DNA of 10,848 nt, from assembly GCA_043782425.1 (NCBI GenBank), contig JAYWAM010000273.1, positions 1-10,848 on the forward strand, written 5' to 3'. Made by a program: the position numbers and the translations under genes. Below are positions 6,613-10,848 of the stretch, in pieces (the stretch's first letter is position 1; each line of letters starts with the position of its first letter). The stretch is from JAYWAM01 sp043782425 (GTDB lineage Bacteria; Pseudomonadota; Gammaproteobacteria; Burkholderiales; Usitatibacteraceae). The notes below the pieces were generated by a model. The model searched no databases and was not told the origin of the DNA. It saw only the letters and a list, made by a program, of their open reading frames with translations.

Positions 6613-7914
6613 TTAAGAAGCTGATGCTTCGTAGAGAATTTTCCAGCGCCCGGCTTCTTTCGCCCAATATTGACGCTTCAACATTTTATTGCTCAGATTG
6701 TTGCTGCGATAGTCTTGCAGGTAGGTGTACACCATTAAAGGTTCACTGCCATTGTTGCCTTTAAAAGAGTAGACGGAATGCGCAACCAAGCCGACTTTAA
6801 CAAATTTTTTGTGCGTCGCCACACTGCGCTTGCGTTCTGCCCAGGCTTGGAAGCTCTTACCTTCTGCGCTAAAGCGCGCCGAATAGTGAGACAGATAGCG
6901 CTCTACATTCAGGCTTTCCCAATCCTTGCGCCATTGATCGACGGCGTTTTCAAAGCTGGTCTTTTCCAGCGACCAACGCTCTGGTGTCTGCCAATCAATT
7001 TTCGATGTGATGACCACTGGTGTGTTGCCAATATCGACGTACTGGCCGAGGCGCTCGAAATCGTCGTTGGTCAGCACCACGCATCCATCGGTGGCAAGCG
7101 GCGCACGGCTATAGGTATCTGATGGCGTGCCGTGAATCCAGATGCCCGAACCGTTGCGGCCATTGAGCTTGTCCCAGGCATTAGGATAGCTGATGGGATA
7201 GGCGCCCGCGCCGTATAAGTCGGAAAGCTTGTTGCGCGGCACGGTAGATGTAACGTGATACACGCCCAAGGGCGTTTTCTGATCGCCAGCGCGTTCCTTG
7301 TCGATACCGTTTTTGCCGGCGCTGACATAGAAATCCGCAACGCGTTCAGGCTGTCCATTGTTGTTGCGCAAAACAAAGAGGCGATGCCTGTCGGTATCCA
7401 CCAGCAGGGCATGGCTTTGGCTTGCATCAAGGCGCCATATGGCGCTGGGCAGGGCTTCGCGCGCCGGGGCGTCGCTATAGCGCTCGAGACGCACGCGCGC
7501 CTCGTGACGAAACGCCAGCGTCGCATCTGCAACCACCTGCTTGTCGGCAAACGCCACCGGCGCGCCCGACTGGGCCATGAGCAGATCGCCTTTGATGAGA
7601 TAGCCAAGGCGGAAATTCGGATTCCTGGCGAGCATGCTGTCGATCTCTATCATTGCCTGCTTGAGATTTTGCTGGCCCAGTTCCTGGAAGGTGCGCACCA
7701 GCGAAGCTTCGACGGCATTGGCGATAAGCGGGCTGGCCGCCACAGCCTTGTCCTGGGCGAGCGCGGCGGGAAAGGCGCCCGCAAAAAGTGAAAACGCGGC
7801 CCCAATCATTCTGCGCCGCGTCGCAAGTGCCTGAAAGTTATTCACGTTGATCTGACCATTTGAGGCCCTATGTGCACCGCTTACCCGCCAACGCGCTCTT
7901 GGTGTATCAGCCAT
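6613..7914 (-). CDS. L,D-transpeptidase (YkuD domain) with C-terminal NTF2-like domain
   Basis: YkuD enzymes form 3-3 peptidoglycan cross-links or attach proteins to peptidoglycan in the periplasm. The 433-residue product contains a possible Tat signal (TRRRMIGAAF at 32-41, hydrophobic to Ala53), a TPR-like helical pair (about 69-116), a YkuD domain (about 165-304) and an NTF2-like tail (320-430). Catalytic residues visible are His261 (WIHGTPSD) and Cys278 in ATDGCVVL. The usual S/T-x-GC-x-R/N motif is kept up to the cysteine, but the following Arg/Asn is replaced by hydrophobic residues. The ATG at 7914 has AGGTGA just upstream and overlaps the TPR gene by 34 bases. A GTG at 7845 would give a more ordinary signal peptide and no overlap, so the start is uncertain. 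The tail resembles that of the upstream TPR protein, suggesting that the two act together. Exact product type (cross-linking or anchoring) is not known. Confidence 0.88.
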   Translation of the reverse strand: MADTPRARWRVSGAHRASNGQINVNNFQALATRRRMIGAAFSLFAGAFPAALAQDKAVAASPLIANAVEASLVRTFQELGQQNLKQAMIEIDSMLARNPNFRLGYLIKGDLLMAQSGAPVAFADKQVVADATLAFRHEARVRLERYSDAPAREALPSAIWRLDASQSHALLVDTDRHRLFVLRNNNGQPERVADFYVSAGKNGIDKERAGDQKTPLGVYHVTSTVPRNKLSDLYGAGAYPISYPNAWDKLNGRNGSGIWIHGTPSDTYSRAPLATDGCVVLTNDDFERLGQYVDIGNTPVVITSKIDWQTPERWSLEKTSFENAVDQWRKDWESLNVERYLSHYSARFSAEGKSFQAWAERKRSVATHKKFVKVGLVAHSVYSFKGNNGSEPLMVYTYLQDYRSNNLSNKMLKRQYWAKEAGRWKILYEASAS

Positions 7915-8945
7915 CTATCACCTGATTTCACCAAGCTCAGCGTCTTGGTGCTGCTGGCCTTGAGTGTATCGGAGCGATAAGTCTGGCGCAGCGTCACCCG
8001 CGCCGTGTCGACATTGACATCGAGTGAAACGATTTTGACGCTGACATTGATCGATTTCGGCTTGGTAATACGCTCGCGGCGTTGCTCTTCCCAGAGTTTG
8101 CGTGCTTCGCCATTGGGTGTTTCAAAGTTGCCCGCATAGCTTGCCAGATAAGCAGCGACATCTTTATCCGACCAGGCTTTTGCCCAGGCATTGACCGCTG
8201 CGGTGATTTGCGCCTTAGCATTGGCCGATGGAGCCTTTACCGCAGGCTGAGCTGGCGCCGGCGACGCCACTGGGGCAACTTTGGCGGGGGCTTCGGCGGC
8301 AGGCGGAGGCTTAACAGCCGCAGTCTTGATCGGCTCGGTCTTGGTGATGGGACCGCTTGCTAGGGCTGTAGGGGTTGTGGGCGCAAGTGATTTTGGCGCG
8401 CCGAACAAATTTTTCACCATCGACAATTTCGTTTGCGCAGCCGTGTTGTTCTTGTCCAGTTGCAACGCTTTGTCGTAAGCGCGGCGCGCCAGTTGTGCAT
8501 AGATATCACCGAGATTTTCGTGCGCAGTGGCATAGCTGGGGTGAGTGTGTATGGCCAGCTCGAGCGCCGACTTGGCTTTGTCGTAATTTCCCTGCGAAGC
8601 ATAAAGCACTGCAAGATTGTTGTACGGTTCGGGCAGCTCGGGATAATCCTCGGTCAGACCGGTAAAGATGCGGATCGCCTCATCGCTTTTCTTTTGCTCG
8701 GTGAGAATCAGGCCCTTGAGAAAACGTCCTTGCGCATCCTTGGGTTGTGCGCCCAGAAAACCGTTGACTTTGCCGAGAGCGACATCGAGCTTGCCTTGTT
8801 GATACAGCCGCGTCGCCTCATTGAAATCGTCGCTCGGGGCGGCGAAGGCCGCAGCGACGAAAAACAGGGCGGCAAAAAAACTTAGCGCGCCGTAGACGGC
8901 AGAGGTAGAGGGCAATTTTCGCAAATCCATTATGCTATTATTCAT
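7881..8945 (-). CDS. Exported TPR-repeat protein with C-terminal NTF2-like domain
   Basis: Counting from the ATG at 8945, the 354-residue product has a signal peptide (to about Ala36, AAAFAAP), four TPR-like units (about 39-174; clearest is PEPYNNLAVLYASQGNYDKA, 106-125), a Pro/Ala/Lys-rich flexible linker (about 187-243) and an NTF2-like domain (245-352, ending DRWLIHQERV). TPRs bind protein partners; the NTF2-like fold often binds ligands or mediates dimerisation. Its likely place is the periplasm. The frame also has ATGs at 8966 and 8930. The one at 8966 overlaps a good -10 box (8970-8965), so 8945 or 8930 is preferred; none has a clear Shine-Dalgarno. It leads the run of envelope genes, and its stop overlaps or nearly meets the L,D-transpeptidase start. 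It may be a scaffold or regulator for that enzyme; this is inference. In the fourth TPR the two helices are closer than usual. Confidence 0.85.
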   Translation of the reverse strand: MNNSIMDLRKLPSTSAVYGALSFFAALFFVAAAFAAPSDDFNEATRLYQQGKLDVALGKVNGFLGAQPKDAQGRFLKGLILTEQKKSDEAIRIFTGLTEDYPELPEPYNNLAVLYASQGNYDKAKSALELAIHTHPSYATAHENLGDIYAQLARRAYDKALQLDKNNTAAQTKLSMVKNLFGAPKSLAPTTPTALASGPITKTEPIKTAAVKPPPAAEAPAKVAPVASPAPAQPAVKAPSANAKAQITAAVNAWAKAWSDKDVAAYLASYAGNFETPNGEARKLWEEQRRERITKPKSINVSVKIVSLDVNVDTARVTLRQTYRSDTLKASSTKTLSLVKSGDRWLIHQERVGG

Positions 8946-8964
8946 TGAATTTTCTGAAAAACGC

Positions 8965-8994
8965 ATTTTATCAAGAAGCAGCGCCGCTTAACAA
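8965..8994 (-). promoter_or_regulatory. Likely sigma-70 promoter of the TPR / L,D-transpeptidase / ppi / lpxH run
   Basis: On the minus strand TTGTTA (8994-8989) and TAAAAT (8970-8965) are separated by 18 bases; the -10 matches the consensus at five of six positions and the -35 at four. Transcription would start near 8958, about a dozen bases before the ATG at 8945, and would exclude the ATG at 8966. It is the best promoter match I see in the 236-bp divergent gap 8946-9181. The genes below it are separated by at most 77 bases, so one transcript could reach 3781. Confidence 0.45.
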
Positions 8995-9161
8995 TGTTAT
9001 TTCCCTATCCGTATTTTCTCTTCTGCGTCCGGCATGCCCGATGTTTATACTCTGCCGCTTGCCGGATGTCTGAGTTTCGCACTCCATTCTGACAGATTTG
9101 TCCCTCGCGCAGTGTGTGGCGGTAGATGCCAGGTTTAAAACTTTGCGTCTTCGTGCGAGAT

Positions 9162-9167
9162 TATAAG
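9162..9167 (+). promoter_or_regulatory. Possible -10 box for cysS
   Basis: TATAAG lies 14 bases before the cysS ATG. Transcription from it would give a leader of only some 8 bases, in keeping with the lack of a Shine-Dalgarno. The nearest -35-like hexamer, TTGCGT (9143-9148), is only 13 bases away, too close for a normal sigma-70 promoter, so this is tentative. The rest of the divergent gap (8995-9161) shows no gene, tRNA or strong hairpin to me, apart from the eight-base palindrome GGCATGCC. Confidence 0.25.
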
Positions 9168-9181
9168 ATCGAACTATAACC

Positions 9182-10567
9182 ATGCTCACCCTATACAACA
9201 CTCTATCACGCCGCAAAGAGACCTTTGTTCCCATCGAACCCGGCAAAGTTCGCATGTATGTTTGCGGGCTGACGGTTTACGACTACTTTCATATCGGCAA
9301 CGCGCGCACCTTCACGGTTTTCGATATGGTGTATCGCTGGCTCAAGGCCAGCGGCTACGATGTAAGCTATGCACGCAATATCACCGACATTGATGACCGC
9401 ATCATCGAGCGCTCCAACAAGAACGACGAGCCGATAGACGCCTTGACCGCGCGCATGATAGCGGCAATGCATGAGGATTTTGACCGCCTCAAGCTACAAC
9501 ACCCGCACTTCGAACCGCGCGCCACCCGGCACATCGACAACATGCTGAACATCATCCAGCGCTTGGTGGACAAGGGCCTGGCCTACCCCGCGCCCAATGG
9601 CGATGTGTATTACGCGGTGCGCCAGTTTCCCGGCTATGGAAAATTGTCCGGCAAAACGCTTGACGATCTGCGCGCCGGAGAACGCGTTGCGGTCGATACC
9701 AACAAGCGCGATCCGCTCGACTTTGTACTATGGAAAGCCTCCAAGCCGAATGAGCCGAAATGGGATTCGGACTTCGGCGCGGGCCGACCCGGCTGGCACA
9801 TCGAGTGCTCGGCCATGTGCAAGGCGGAGCTCGGTGAGCGTATCGACATTCACGGCGGCGGCTGGGACTTGCAGTTTCCGCATCACGAAAACGAAATTGC
9901 GCAGTCCGAAGGTGTGCTCGGCCATCCCTTTGTCAATTACTGGATGCACTCGGCTTTTCTCAACATGGATCACGAGAAAATGTCCAAGTCACTGGGCAAT
10001 TTCTTCACTGCGCGCGAAGTGCTCAACAAACTCGATGCCGTGCAAGGCGGCGAAGTGGTGCGTTTCTTTCTGTTGCGCGGCCACTACCGCAGTGAAATCA
10101 ATTTCACCTGGGATACGCTGGAAGATGCGCGCAATAGCTTGCTGGGTTTTTACACCGCGCTGCGCGAAACACCTGCGGCCCCGACCCGCATCGACTGGAC
10201 GCGCGGCCACGCGATGGATTTCAAGGCGGCGCTGGATGACGACTTCAACACGCCAATCGCTTTCGCGGTACTGCACGATATAAAGAGCGAAGTGAATCGC
10301 ACACGCTCACCCGTTATGTCAGGCCTGCTCAAGGCGCTGGGGGAGACCATCGGTTTATTTCAGGAAGACGCCACGCGCTTTTCTCAGGGGCAGGGTACGC
10401 ACCAGGCTACAGCGACTGCAATGGATGTCGATGCCCTGATCGCCGAACGCATCGCAGCGCGCAAGGCCAAAGACTTCGCACGCGCCGACCAGATACGTCA
10501 GCAACTCGATGCCGCAGGAATCATCCTCGAAGATAGCGCGGGCGGCACCACCTGGCGGCGCAAGTAG
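9182..10567 (+). CDS. cysS: Cysteinyl-tRNA synthetase
   Basis: Class I aminoacyl-tRNA synthetase that charges tRNA-Cys with cysteine using ATP; essential, cytoplasmic. The 461-residue protein has the HIGH-type motif HIGNA (37-41), the KMSKS loop (266-270) and all four zinc ligands at the same numbers as in E. coli: Cys28, Cys209, His234 and Glu238. Other conserved segments are GGGWDLQFPHHENEIAQSE (225-243) and the C-terminal helical tRNA-binding region with RKAKDFARADQIRQQL. Length equals the family norm. The ATG at 9182 gives the standard start MLTLYNTL, although the bases before it (CGAACTATAACC) hold no Shine-Dalgarno. It is divergent from the TPR gene and is followed, four bases after its stop, by a hairpin repeat that may act as its transcription end. 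Confidence 0.97.
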   Translation: MLTLYNTLSRRKETFVPIEPGKVRMYVCGLTVYDYFHIGNARTFTVFDMVYRWLKASGYDVSYARNITDIDDRIIERSNKNDEPIDALTARMIAAMHEDFDRLKLQHPHFEPRATRHIDNMLNIIQRLVDKGLAYPAPNGDVYYAVRQFPGYGKLSGKTLDDLRAGERVAVDTNKRDPLDFVLWKASKPNEPKWDSDFGAGRPGWHIECSAMCKAELGERIDIHGGGWDLQFPHHENEIAQSEGVLGHPFVNYWMHSAFLNMDHEKMSKSLGNFFTAREVLNKLDAVQGGEVVRFFLLRGHYRSEINFTWDTLEDARNSLLGFYTALRETPAAPTRIDWTRGHAMDFKAALDDDFNTPIAFAVLHDIKSEVNRTRSPVMSGLLKALGETIGLFQEDATRFSQGQGTHQATATAMDVDALIAERIAARKAKDFARADQIRQQLDAAGIILEDSAGGTTWRRK

Positions 10568-10570
10568 CAG

Positions 10571-10606
10571 GTAGGGTGGGATCAAGGCCGAAGGCCGGAT
10601 CCACCG
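10571..10606. repeat. Short palindromic intergenic repeat (GTAGGGTGGG...CCACC type)
   Basis: GGTGG (10575-10579) pairs with CCACC (10601-10605); inside, ATC pairs with GAT (10581-10583 / 10598-10600) and GGCC (10586-10589) with GGCC (10593-10596) around a GAA loop. The GTAGGGTGGG opening and CCACC close resemble a dispersed repeat family that I recall from many proteobacterial intergenic regions. It sits between convergent genes and could also work as a weak two-way terminator, although no T tract follows. Confidence 0.5.
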
Positions 10607-10618
10607 CAACGCCAGTCA

Positions 10619-10848
10619 CTAGCCGCCCAGATCCTCTTCCAACTGTCCAACGACATCAGCGATGAAATCGTGGAATCCCCAGCCCATGCCGTCGGTTATC
10701 TGCGCAACGATCGCCAAGCGCTCACGGAACTACGGATACAGGTACCGCGCCTCGCCGCGCAACAGAATGGCCAGTTCGTCCAGCACCGACTCCACGCTGT
10801 TGTAGAAGCGCTCGTCGATGTCGCCATATTCGTGGGTGAAACTCGCGC
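10619..10848 (-). pseudogene. 3' end of an amber-interrupted gene, possibly DUF6155-like
   Basis: On the minus strand, one frame reads coherent protein from the right edge (SFTHEYGDIDERFYNSVESV) through an in-frame TAG at 10732-10730 to a second TAG at 10621-10619. The part after the first stop (FRERLAIVAQ...DGMGWGFHDFIADV) continues the same protein style. The combination EYGDIDExFYxS ... GxGWGFHD is, from memory, typical of the DUF6155 family of unknown function, where both segments belong to one C-terminal region. So this looks like a single gene broken by one CAG-to-TAG change, which removes the last 37 residues. A sequencing error is also possible, and the gene's start is outside the window. 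Confidence 0.6.

Noticed and set aside
7255..7791. 178-codon plus-strand open frame opposite the L,D-transpeptidase
   Set aside because: Antisense to a gene with a clear YkuD domain; no motif of its own.
8946..9181. Possible tRNA or small RNA gene in the divergent gap
   Set aside because: No cloverleaf-like set of stems and no strong hairpin with a T tract could be found by eye on either strand.
8971..9255. 94-codon minus-strand frame across the TPR-cysS gap
   Set aside because: It runs into the 5' end of cysS on the opposite strand, covers the likely promoter, and its translation is Arg/Ser-rich without any domain.
1..10848. CRISPR array, insertion sequence or defence/toxin-antitoxin genes
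   Set aside because: No regularly spaced direct repeats, transposase motifs or typical small gene pairs were seen; nearly all the sequence is accounted for by housekeeping genes.

Overview
The window looks like chromosomal housekeeping DNA of a Gram-negative proteobacterium, most likely a betaproteobacterium. This is inferred from close similarity of the proteins to known beta/gammaproteobacterial families (MogA, DarP/YjgA, TldE/PmbA, LpxH, CysRS), from moderately high GC, and from the chain cysS / TPR protein / L,D-transpeptidase / cyclophilin / lpxH, an order I recall from betaproteobacteria. LpxH implies a lipid A outer membrane. No plasmid, phage, CRISPR or insertion-sequence genes were found.

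Layout. Bases 1-136 (minus) hold the start of a TRAP-type substrate-binding protein with a twin-arginine signal. Bases 244-2041 (minus) are a tight three-gene operon, darP(yjgA)-mog-carboxylesterase, with a 2-nt gap and then a 4-nt ATGA overlap. Bases 2069-2232 are a palindromic, MITE-like intergenic element that fills most of the shared upstream region of darP and the divergent pmbA/tldE gene (2301-3671, plus). A short convergent gap separates pmbA from a long minus-strand run (8945 down to 3781): TPR/NTF2-like protein, L,D-transpeptidase with a similar NTF2-like tail, secreted cyclophilin, lpxH, an M50 site-2-protease-like membrane protein, and an unrecognised four-helix membrane protein. 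Divergent from this run is cysS (9182-10567, plus). After cysS comes a small hairpin repeat and then the 3' end of a minus-strand gene interrupted by an in-frame amber codon, running off the right edge.

Themes. The minus-strand run is largely about the cell envelope: lipid A synthesis, periplasmic proline isomerisation, peptidoglycan cross-linking or protein anchoring, and intramembrane proteolysis. The darP-mog-esterase operon joins 50S subunit maturation, molybdenum cofactor synthesis and a small hydrolase, whose shared role is unclear. I saw no convincing novel defence or mobile system. The points most worth following are the palindromic element at 2069-2232, the paired NTF2-like domains, the M50/membrane-protein pair with its bridging mini-ORF, the hairpin over the lpxH ribosome binding site, and the amber-interrupted gene at the right edge.
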